The notes under the pieces: model-generated
The model's database searches: none
What the model saw: only the letters and a program-made list of their open reading frames with translations
What the model was told of the DNA's origin: nothing
NCBI GenBank assembly: GCA_034509425.1
Contig: JAVTVJ010000076.1
Coordinates: 930,001 to 994,000 of the forward strand
Direction: 5' to 3'
Length of the DNA stretch: 64,000 nt
Origin: Eopsaltria australis
Taxonomy: Eukaryota; Chordata; Aves; Passeriformes; Petroicidae
In this document: one piece after another, positions 25,543 through 36,500 of the stretch
Numbering within the stretch: the stretch's first letter is position 1
How the letters are laid out: the number at the start of each line of letters is the position of its first letter
Made by a program: the position numbers and the translations under genes

Positions 25543-25614
25543 GCTGTGAGGTACCAAGCATAGCCCATGCAGGGCTGCATGGAGCCCAAGCTGTGAGGTA
25601 CCAAGCACAGCCCA
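25543..25614. repeat. Two 25-bp direct repeats, period 47
   Basis: GCTGTGAGGTACCAAGCA followed by T/C and AGCCCA occurs at 25543-25567 and 25590-25614 with one mismatch. Short CATGGCA-type repeats lie just upstream (25501-25521). Confidence 0.85.
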
Positions 25615-25639
25615 GGCCTTAGACACCTGAAAATGCAAT

Positions 25640-28600
25640 TAACTGAGGTTTAATTACTTATTACTTCTAATAGGTTTGATGGAGAAGTGATGTAAATCCC
25701 AGTAAATCACAAGCTTACTTAAGCAGAAGTGAAGAGATGGAGATAATGGCTTATTTTTTCAATTAGAAAGCATTTGTGCTAAGTAAAACCTTACTAGATT
25801 TTTTTAAAATTTTGTTCATACCACAGACTCTGACACAATGAAAACAAGGTGGTCAGGAGCAGTAAGACATGTCACTGCAGTTAAAACTCAGGAAAATTTT
25901 CTTGGATAGTCTGGCTTATGAAAGTGTGTCTAAGGCACATATTCATATTTCACAATACAGTTATGATTATGTCACTGCTAAATGGCAAAGTTACACTTGT
26001 GCTAATTCTGCACTTATAACCTCATTTGAGTCACGATGTTCCTGTAAATACTTTGTTGAAATTCTTTAGTTATGATAGCTTTTCTCATATATTTTCAAAA
26101 ATTATGTCAAGCTGTCTAATCCTTTAAGTTTTTAGCAGAGCCTTGTCACCCAGTTTCAAAACTTCTCCGTGTAGACACAAAATCTCACGTAAGTTCCTGA
26201 TGGGTTTCCCCATTTTAGTGGATCAGGTCTTGGTGTGGGAGCTTATTTCACATATAGAGCTGGACTTAGTAAGCTTATTAAGCTTTCTGGCTTTTCCATG
26301 CAAGATATGTTTCACTTACCTCTTGGCTATAGTTTAATAAATAATTTTGTGGGGTTTTTTCTTCCCCCTTTGAGGAGAGGCTGTTGTTTTTGAGTGGATG
26401 AAACAGCATTTTTTGGCTGGATTTCTGGCAATGCAGTTTTTTCCACACTTGGAAGCCAGCCTGTCTGCTGTGCTGGCTGGGTCTGTAACTGCTTCAGCGC
26501 ACAAAAACATGTTGCTGCAGAGCGTACAGCTTGGTGGTCTCAGGATGTGTTAAAATGTAGCCAAGACCCAGGGAGTGTTGTTTTGAGCATGCACTATTGT
26601 CTCCATCTCCAGGCATGTCTTAAAAGATGATTATAAAAGCATGTGTTAATATTGCACCAACTTCTTTGCAGTGAAAGCCCAAATTCTGACAGTAAATGGA
26701 GCGTTAGGCTGTTCTCGTGCTTCCGAAGATGGTGTGTACACCACTGAGGCATTGTGGCTGTGCATGTCAGCAGGGGTTTTTTAAACCTAAAGAAATTAAT
26801 TTTCTATTTATCATTTTGTAACTACTGCGTGTATCTCATTATTCCTACATGACACAACTCTGATTAGTTTATCTGTGAGAGGAGTATTATCATTGATTAA
26901 CAGTTCAGCCCTCAGGTGTGTGTGATGCAATATAACTTGCTGTCTGCATGTGATATTTAGCACTTCCATGGCCATTCCTAAGGCTGACGTGCACAAATGT
27001 CACTGAGTCTCCTTTCCCTCCAGGAGGTGAGGAAGTTAGATGAGGACACTGCACCAGGCAGGCTGTGAGTTGTCTGATCTCTCCTGAAGAGTCTCTGGTG
27101 GCACTGAGATCCACAAGGATGTGTCCAACCCAAACACATCTTTCCACCATCCAACCAAAAAGGATTAATGGTGTGTGTTAATGCTGCTCTTGACACCAGC
27201 AGTAGCAAAGTTCCCCAGAAGAATTCACCCAGAAGTGGACAGCCTGGACACAAAGCCTTTTCACTGTCAGGGGATGCCACGAATAGGTGAAAATCCAAAG
27301 ACTGCTCCTGAATGAGATCTGTAACCTCTAGTGTTAGCCAGGGCAGGCAGATGGCAAGGGCAGTCTGTGGGCAGTTACCTCTGGTGTCCAGCCATGGGCT
27401 GGGGTGAGTCTGGGGTGTCTCATGTTGAGTGTGAGCACCACAGCAGAGCATCCTGTTCTCTGGAGCTCTGGCTCCAGGCTCTTCTTTGGGATGACATTGG
27501 TGCTGGACTTACCTGCTTGTTCTGTGGTGAAGCAGCTGTAATTGCTGGCCAGTGGGTTCCTCTGTAGTACTTGCACAAGCTCCTGGAGTCCAACTCATGT
27601 GTGAGCCATGACCTGAGCAAAGTAGTCCAGTGAACTGCAAACTTTCCACAGTGGTAGAGAGGTAAGGGGAAGGGCTGTGGTCATTGATCCAAAATCCCTC
27701 AGCTTTCCATTTATTTATAGAAATATATCTGTGGGATAAAACATACGTCTGATACATGACAGCTGCTACCTGCTCAGCTTGCTTGGCTGCTGTAGGAGAA
27801 ACATCCTGAGCAAAGTGCTGGGGTTGCCCCATGTCTCCCTGCACTATGTGCACAGTGGCATGATGCCTCCTGGAAGTGCTGGATGGATTTATTGAGCACT
27901 GTTGGGACCTTCTCCCTTCCTTGAAGAGGGATGTTTAGATTGCCAGAGCATACGCGGCTGGACTTAGCTCACCTGCAATGGCAAATGTGATGGGAGGAGT
28001 TGAGAGGTGTCAAGCTCTGCAACCCCAAGTGCCTACAATAAATCTTTCTCCCTTGATTTTGGGAAAGACATTCCTGGAATTTTAATGTTGCACCATTCCA
28101 AGAGCATGAATCCCATGTACTTGTGGCTTTGCCACCATCAGCACAGAAGCATGCATGATCCAGACTTTCTTGGGAATTAAGTCCCTCTGAATTTTTCTAG
28201 TGTGCAGTTAAACCCTGTGAAGATGAGGAGTGCGGAAGGTGGGCAAGGAGGCAGAGGGAAATCCAGGCTGCTCTTTTGCAGAGGGGCATCAGATGGGCTC
28301 ATGCTTGCTGAGTGCAGGAGCCTGCTTGGGTTGGCAGGTGCTTTGGAAATGAAAATATTTTATCCTGAGTTACATAATGCAGCAGCATGTCCAGACCTGA
28401 ATTCCCTGCAATTTTCTGGCCTGTGAGGAAAAATTTTCTGCTTGAAATATTAGCCTTAGCTTTGCATTTTGTGGCTCATATGGCGTATGCAATCAGTGTA
28501 ATATCTGTATACATAACTGCTGCTGTTTGAACATGAGATATTTGGGTAAATTTATTTTTGTTTATAGCTGTTGGGTGATGAAGAACAGAAAATACTTGTT

Positions 28601-28856
28601 TATTAAGAACTGTATAAATAGATCAAAACCTGCCCTGGCCTACTGGTTAGATCCAGCAGGTGAAAAGGCTGCAGATCCTTCTGTGTCTAATTGCAGCAGT
28701 AGGTTGTAATGGGTTTTGAAGTGGGATAGAACTGAGGTGCAAATCATCAGCATTCCTGCCTTGATATGGTTTTGGTCTTAATCTTTAAATGTGGATAAAC
28801 CTTTGCAGCTGTGGGTAGTTTGTTTTTTGTTCTGTTTTGTTTTTCATCCAGCTCTT
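25640..28856. other. RAB30 intron 1, fourth part
   Basis: No supported gene. At 26978-27853 the minus strand has three overlapping long frames in higher-GC sequence. I could not assign them to any protein or retroelement family. Confidence 0.4.
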
Positions 28857-29340
28857 TTCTGGGAAAAACCTGGCTGGATGGCTGAGCCCAGAGAGAGGTG
28901 GTGAATGCAGCTACATCCAGCTGGCAGCTGGGCCCAAGTGGTGTTCCCAAGGGCTTGGTTTTGGGGACACTCCTGTTTATGTCTTTATCAGTGATCTGGA
29001 GAGGGGATCAAGGGCACCCTCAGTCAGGTGGCAGATGACATCCAGTGGGGTGGGAATGTTGATCTGCTGGATGGCAGGAAGGCTCTGCAGAGGGATCTGG
29101 ACAGGCTGGATCTCAGGCAGAGCTGGATCTGAACCTCTGTATGAGATTCAACAAGGCAAAGTGCTGGGTCCTGCACTTGGATCACAGCAACCCCAGGCAA
29201 CTTTACAGACAGGAGGCAGAGTGGCTGGAAAGCTGCCAGGTGGAAAAGGACCTGGGAATGCTGGTCAACAGCAGCTGGACATGAGCATGGCAAAAGCAGC
29301 CCACAGCTTCTGCATTCCATTTTCAGGTGTCTCCATAGGA
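28857..29340 (+). mobile_element. CR1 LINE, 3' part of ORF2 (degenerate)
   Basis: Plus-oriented CR1 sequence matching the distal reverse-transcriptase ORF: GTGATCTGGAGAGGGGATC, CAGGTGGCAGATGACATC, GCTCTGCAGAGGGATCTGG, ATGAGATTCAACAAGGCAAA, GTGCTGGGTCCTGCACTTGG. Frame breaks are present, so it is not functional. It is the older-domain half of a copy continued at 29513. Confidence 0.88.
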
Positions 29341-29512
29341 GCAGGAAGTTGTTTGTGCAAGCTTGGGTGAGAGAAGGAGAGGTGAAAGCACCTGGTCCCT
29401 GTGCTTTTGGTTTGGGTGGATCTCACCAGTCTTTTGGTTGAATTGGAATTAATAACTGAAGAATATTGAAAGCATTTATTGCACTATCTTGCCCAAATGG
29501 AGAAATACTGAG

Positions 29513-29957
29513 GTTCTGAAGCATGTCCTGAGAAGGGCAACAGAACTGATGAGGTGTCTGGAGCACAAGTCTGAGGAGTAGCTGAGAGAACTGGGTGGTG
29601 TTAGCCTGGAAAAAAGGAGGCTCAGGGGAACCTTTTCACTCTCTACAACTGCCTGAAAGGAGGCTGTAGTGAGGCAGGGGTTGGTCTCCTCTGTCATGTG
29701 AAAAGCAATAGGATGAGAGGAACATCAAGTTGCATCAGGGGAGGATTAGAAGGGTATTAGGAAAAATATTTCACTAAAAGGGTGATGAAGCACTGGAACA
29801 GGCTGCCCAGGGAAGTGGTGGAGTCAGTATCCCTGGAAGTGTTTGAAAAACATGTATATGTGTCAGTTAGGGAAAAGCTTTAGTGGTGGACTTGGCAGTG
29901 CTGAACTTGATGGTCTTAGAGGTCTTTTCCAACCTTAATGATTCTATGAATCTGTGA
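29513..29957 (+). mobile_element. CR1 LINE 3' end, same element continued
   Basis: From GAGGTTCTGAAGCATGTCCT through GCTCAGGGGAACC and GGAACAGGCTGCCCAGGGAA to TAGTGGTGGACTTGGCAGTG, then the terminal ATTCTATGAATCTGTG repeats. The order and orientation continue the copy at 28857. About 170 bp between the two blocks no longer look like CR1. Confidence 0.92.
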
Positions 29958-32900
29958 AAACTAGCTAAGTCTAAAGCATGTCCTGCTGTCCCTCAACTGC
30001 ATTCACACTGATGGACCACCTCTCCAGGTTTTGCTTCAATTTATCCCTCCTGGCCTCTTGCTCTGTCCAGAGTGACTGTGTGTGGGGTCGCATGATGGAG
30101 TGAACCAGAGCAGTGACAAAAATGAAATAAAACCCCACAAAACTGGTCCTGTGTGAGGCTGGCAGGAACAGCCCACAGAGGCTGCTTGGGATGCCAGCTG
30201 CATAAACTGCCTTGGGGAAAAACAGCTGTGAAACCAAATTTTCTGCCCTGCTGCTGGCCTTGGGCTCTCCTCCTGCTTCATCTCATGACAGGGCATGTCT
30301 CTGTGCTGTAGTGTTTGTGATTTAAATGAATGTGGTGAGGGGTGACTGAGGCATGGACTGGCATCCCATCTCCTGCCCTCACTGCAGGGCCTTGTCTCCT
30401 CCAGAGGGTGGGACAGGCAGCTGCATCCTGAGCACTTTAAACCTCTGCAGGGATGTGAGGGAGAGACCTGCACCTGCAAACACAAGAAAAGAGAGGGGAA
30501 GAATAACCTGAACCCACACCAAAAAACCTAAGATAACAAAAACAAATAGAAAAGTTGTGCTCTATGTTTGCTTTTTTGGGGTTTTTTAAGTATGTAATTC
30601 ACTGTACTGTATTGCTGAAATGCACATTCCTCAGCTGTGGAGAGTGGGGTAGAGGTTGAGACACATCTTCTCAGGGGAGAGGGGCGGGTAGTGTGAGCCT
30701 GAGTCAGCAGCAAAGGTCACTTGGCTGCAAGGCTTGGCGTGCAGGAGGAGAGGATTTCGTAACGTGGCCAGTGCAGTGTTTGTGTGTCCAGCACTGGCAG
30801 CGATGGGCAGCTTCACCTGCCCACTCTGCCCCACAAAGCACTGCTCACTCCTCCTGGCTGCTTCCTCTGCTTGCTCCCTTCCCATGCCCTCACTTCTTGT
30901 GTCTCTTCAGTTCTGGCATTTAATCTCATCGTTGCATGGTTTGTTTTATGGTCTTGGCTCGTCTTTCAGTTCCCGTTTGGGGTCATTATCACATGTGATT
31001 AGTCCTGAGCCTAATGAACAGGATCAGACATAACTCTAGGGTATGTCTGAGCCATTTAGCATTTCTGACCTCAGTGATCTGCAGAGAAAGTTTATTTTTA
31101 AGCTTCCTAAGAAGATAAATTTGAATTTTGGATTGTTTAGGATGCACGTAATGGAACTGAAATCTCTCTGGGTGGAGCATACTCTCTGGGGGATGAAGAA
31201 TCCCAGGAATAATTATGCAGTGCTGCATGAGTATCATTAGTCTTGAAATAGCTTTTGGTGGATGATCATGTTTTTCTACATGGAAGAAACTAGTATGAAA
31301 CCTTGAAACCTTATCTTAACATTTAGTCTTCATTTAATGTGCTTAATACTGCTGTAGTTATCCAGCCCCACTCTGGGAATGCCACTCACAGAGATGTGAA
31401 ACAATTACAGAAAATAAGAACCCCAGAAAATATAAAAGGGTTATTTTTTGGGGCTGTTCTTTAAGGTCCAGCTCTTTCATTCTACTGAGGAATGAGAGTA
31501 AGGATCTGCAAGGACTTGTATGTTGGAGCAAGGTGAGGTCAGAGCATCCTCAGGACACCTCCAGCTGCCACTGTTCGGTGTCACTTTGCTGCACTGTGTC
31601 CCTGACCTGGGTGAAGTGACATATCTGTGCAGTGACTCAGCTGTGTTCCTGCTAACCATCTGCTGATGTGATGCAGCTCATTAGTCACTAATTGGTGTGG
31701 TTACCCTTTTTTTAGGCTGTTGGAAAGGCCAAGGGCCACATAGATGTGAAGAGGCTGAGTCAGTCTTCTACTTCTTTTGCCCTTAGCTCCACTAGAATCT
31801 TGGTGGTGCTTGGAGAGCTGTTTCAGTGTTCCCTGCCAGGCAGAAACAGACTTGACTGAGCTTTGTCTTGTTTGGCTATAAGCCTATCACAGCTGTTTGA
31901 TGGGACTGGAGTCTGTGGCTGGAGCAATGAACCCTCCAAAGGAAGGACCTTTGGAGGCAGTGAGAGACAGCACCCTGGCTTTGGACTGAGCATGAGAAGC
32001 TGGTTTCACCCAGGCTGCATTTGTTCCCTTCATCAGCTCTGTAAAAATCCTTCTAGCAATCTGGGGATTTACTGAGGATAGCACTTTCACAATACAATTT
32101 TCCCCCCCATTCCCCACCCACCTGCCACATACGTCTGCTACACTTACCATCTTTGACTCTATCACCTCATTCTTTACCTTTTCTCTAGGTACTGATGGGT
32201 TAGGTAATGATATTTTGGTTTTGCCTTACACAGTATCTGAACTGATGGTGTGTAAATTTGTCTCTTTTCTGATATCTTTTATTACTCCAGGCCAGTCTTG
32301 AGGACAGGCCTTTGATGCCATGTATAATACCTGGATCTTCCCATATATCTGGGTTTGGACACTGTCCTTCTGTTCCCTTGTCTCTGGGTTTTCTTTCCAG
32401 CTGAATCTCTTCTGGCTGTTGTTGCTTTCCTGGAAGCTTCCAGAACCCCTTCTCTGGGCACAGTGTTGGCAGCACCCTTGGAAGCACTGGAGATGGAGGT
32501 GTGGATGCTCATCCCTCATGACTTGCTCAGCTGCAGCAAACTCTGCATTTGTCTGTTTGGTCCCCATGCTGTGAGTGGTGTGGGCATGGAGGCAACCCTG
32601 CCCATCTCCTGTGATGTTGCTGAAATATCAGTCTCTGCATCCTGCCAAGGAGCTTGGATTTGGGGCATGGAGTGTGCTGGATAATTCCTAAGCTCCTCTC
32701 TGTTCACTTCCCATTTGAGCAATCTCAAGATTCCTCACAAAACTGAAGAAAATTATCAGAGTAGTAATATTCCTAATAGCATCTATTATTTCTTCTCTTC
32801 TAAAAATCTCTTGTACTTCATTACACTTTTAGCACATGAGCTCTCTCTGTTTTTAAGGTGAACATTGTTGGTTTTGTTTTAAAATTAAGTTCCCCACCTG

Positions 32901-33399
32901 TTCTGCTCTCATGTGTGCCCTAGCCCTGCTCTGTGCACCCAGTGCACTTCTGGAGGAGCTCATGGTGGAGTTTGGGATGTCTCCCTAACAGGAGTAAATT
33001 ACATGATCCCCTCAGACAATGGGACAGAGTCCACGCTGTCCTTTGGAGCTGATGTAGTTAAAAGCAAAACAAACGTTCGGGAACATCTAGGAATTGGTGT
33101 CTCAGGTTTGTGGAGCACTGCTTGGAAAGCTGAAAACCAGCCTCTGTAACTTGTGGGCAACCAGGTGAGACTGCATGAGAACCAAAACGGGGCCAAGGTT
33201 TCACAGCAGCTGACTTTGACTACGTGGATGCCCCAGCTCAGAGTGAAAACTGCTGCTCTTCTTCCTTATCTGAGGAGCCACGTGTGTGCCAAGAGACCTT
33301 TGTTCTGAATATTTGGAGTAATAAAGTTCAGCAGGGATAAAAGGGCATGTCCCCGCTGACTTGATTCACACAGTGTTGTGCTCTCTGCCTCCCTTGCAG
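29958..33399. other. RAB30 intron 1, last part
   Basis: No supported exon or repeat copy. Minus- and plus-strand frames around 30.0-30.5 and 32.2-32.7 kb lack recognisable domains. The intron closes with the acceptor at 33399. Confidence 0.5.
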
Positions 33400-33500
33400 C
33401 TGCGTAAATGAGTATGGAAGATTATGATTTCCTCTTCAAAATTGTTTTAATCGGCAACGCCGGGGTGGGGAAGACCTGCTTAGTCCGTCGCTTCACTCAG
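33400..33500 (+). CDS. RAB30: RAB30 first coding exon (coding from 33408)
   Basis: The acceptor follows a pyrimidine-rich run ending in TTGCAG at 33399, and the donor is CAG|GTAAGG at 33500/33501. The exon has 8 nt of 5' UTR, then ATG at 33408. It encodes residues 1-31, including the P-loop GNAGVGKT, and ends in phase 0. The leader includes TAA immediately before the ATG, in the same frame. Two in-frame Met codons (M1 and M3) sit close together. Confidence 0.96.
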
Positions 33501-36500
33501 GTAAGGTTGGCCACTTCTTGGATTCTGGAATGTTGGGATGGGGACAGCACTGGGATGGGAGCATGGAGCCTGTGGCTCTGCACTGAGGGCTCTGCCAGCA
33601 TCAAAGCTCCAAAGCATTTCGTTGTTGGTGCATGTATCACATACAGTGACATACTGGCACAAGCATCTGGATCTAATGCTGCACCTGACCCTGCTCTGGA
33701 GTTTGTGTTGGAGAAACCTCATTCTTCTCTGAAGGTGGCAAATCCCCTCTGAAAGCCACTGGGACAACTCCTCCTGTTCTGGTGGTGCTCTGGACCAGTT
33801 AAAAGGACAAATAGATCTCCTGGTCTCCCCAGCCTTTGCTGCAAAAAGCTCTCCCTGTTATTTGTCATCAGTAAATAAATAATCTGGGTCCTGAGCTGTC
33901 AGTTCAGTGTCTTTTTTAGTGGCAGAATAGCAGGGAAAGGACCATGCTTCTGTGATCCAGGGCAAGGGAAGGCTTTGCATGATGTACAAGTTGTGGGGTT
34001 TTGGTTGCATTCTCCACTAGGAATTGTCAGCAATTTTCTCCTTCACTGTTAATTTTAGTTTTAAAGCTATAGTGATTTTAGGTGCTCTCCAAAAGCATGT
34101 GGCAGCCAGCGGCAGTAAAGCTAGTCGAACCCAAAAGGTTAACAGCAAAAATCTTTGGCCACTTCTGCTTCTTGTTCTTTGGCAGCACAGCTGCTGTAGG
34201 ATGGATGTGCCCCAAAATCAACATGACTTGGTAGACCAGACATCCAAAAGCTCTCATTTCATTTGCTGCTGCTCCTTTCTGATGGTGCTGCAATCAAATA
34301 CCACCAGCACTGTGCTGTCCCTTGCCATGACTGTGGCACTGGTGATGGCTGGCTCTGTGCTTTGCTCCTGAAATGCTGTGCAGAGATGTGACCCCGTTGC
34401 TGAGAGCTGCCAGAAATGCCTGTGGGTGCCATGGGGTGCTGTGGAGGGAAAAGGGAAGGCATGAGGTTGCAAAAGGTTGCAAATGCATCTCATCCCACAC
34501 AGATGTTCACACATCTTTCAATGCATTGGGGAGTAGAATGGAAGGTCCTCACTTAGCCTTCCCCTGCCCTTCCAACAGAAGGGCTTCCCCCTCTCTTTTT
34601 TCCTCCTTTTCCTGTGTTCCTACTTCTGAAGTCAATGACTTGCTACACAGCTAGGGATGTATAACACAGGGAAAACACAACAGGGTTGAATTTATGGTAA
34701 CTTTCATGCTGGGGAAATGTCACACTCTAAATGTGATGGAAATAAGTGTCATGGGAAGAGGACAACAGATAAATAATTTGGAAGATGGAAAAAGGTGAGG
34801 ATTGGCACCCAGTGAGAGTTTTGTCTTGCTGTAGAATTAAGTTTAATCCACCTCTTGTTTTCTTCCAGGGGCTTTTCCCACCAGGGCAAGGAGCCACAAT
34901 TGGGGTTGACTTTATGATTAAAACTGTGGAGATAAATGGTGAAAAAGTAAAGGTAAGAGCCTGATGATTTTAAGTGAAAATTCACATGGCAGTGCCGTAG
35001 CTGAGGTTTCTTGCTGCAGCCCTTCCATTGCTGGAAGACACTCAAGGAAGGTCAGGGCTGTCTGGCATGGCTTAGGCAAAGCAGGGTCTAACAATCCCTA
35101 TGCCCCACTCCACCATTACCATCGGGATTATAACAGTGAACCTACTGGAGGGGAGGAGATGGAACAGGGAGATCTTGCAAAAGTCTTGTCCTTGCTTAGG
35201 AGGCAATAAGGTCATGCCTGGCTCAGGTTGAGGAAGCCCAAGGAAGTGTTTCAGTGCAGCCTCTGCTCACTGTATTTCTGGTAAGCAGAAATATGTTGCA
35301 TTCCCACTGGGGTGTGCTTGAGGAAAGTCTTCTCCTGTGAGCTGCCAAGATGGCCTTTGGGGAGAACAGGCTTCTGGACTTGTGTGGTTCTGCACAAAAA
35401 AGGCTCATCCTCCACTTCTGCCAAGTTATGGATTTGGGAGAAGCAGAGGTGATCACAGTACTTGTGTTTCAGCCAACAGGTTGAACTGCAAAGGGCAAAG
35501 TTCTCCATATTGTTAACTCTTTCACCCTCTAAAATAGGGTGATTGCAACCAAGCCACTGCTGGGAAGCTGTCCTTGTCCTGAGCTGACTCCCAAACTGAG
35601 CCTGAGCATCATTTGGCAGAGAATTACTTTGCCTGGGCCAGAGTACACTGGGGACCAATCTCATGCTTTAATGGGATCCATGGTTGGGTTCCAGAGCCCA
35701 GAAATGTTGGCTGCTACCACTTGGTTCATTAGTAGAGGTTTCACTTGAGCTGCTGTGGTGTCAGAGATGAGAAAAGAGTACGGTTTTCTGAGCCTCTAAT
35801 ACCAAGGTGTCCAGGGTCCCTGAGCTGCCCCTGGATTTACTCTGCCTGCATGAAATTCAGGGGCATCAAAGTGAAAACCAGCAGTTTTCCCCTTGCTGCC
35901 TTTATCAAACCCAAAAGTGAGCAAATGCAAGAGTGGCACCAGTGTGACAGTGGCTGGGTGTGACATGGAGACCTGTTTTTATTTTTTGTCTAAGTGATGG
36001 GATGGAAGCAGTGGACTTGGGCAGATTTTTAGCCTTGGGTTTTTTTTTAACTTGTACCACAGCACCACAGAGGGTTTTTAAGAAGAAAATGGATGTTGTA
36101 TTGCTAAGTTTAGAACATATTTTAAGAGCCATGGTCATGCCACTGCTGCGTGAGGAGCTTACCAACCTATGGGAAGTGGTGGTGCTTCACCAGGAGACCT
36201 TCCCACCTGAGCAGGTGAAGAACAAGAGATAGAAAATCCTTCACCTGATAAAGACCAAACTGATATTCAGCACCTGGCTGTGCAGGTGGGCCAGAGCAGC
36301 AGGCAGGGAAGCAGTGAGGATCATGTGTAGCCCCTGTGGTGCTGGTGCTCAGCTTGCTGGTTGTGATGCTCATTAGCAGGGCTGGCCAGGACATAAATGC
36401 TGCTTGTCCCAAGCTCCTCAGACAGCAGAGATGTTTCTCTCAGCCAAAAGCAGCTCCAGTGAAGCAACGCAGAGAATCTGAGCTGTTAAATGGCATAATC

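Noticed and set aside
28837..29370. 177-codon plus-strand frame
   Set aside because: It lies over degenerate CR1 ORF2 in a shadow frame and is not a host gene.
33408..33752. 114-codon frame starting at the RAB30 ATG
   Set aside because: It reads through the donor at 33501 into intron 2. Only the first 31 codons are coding.
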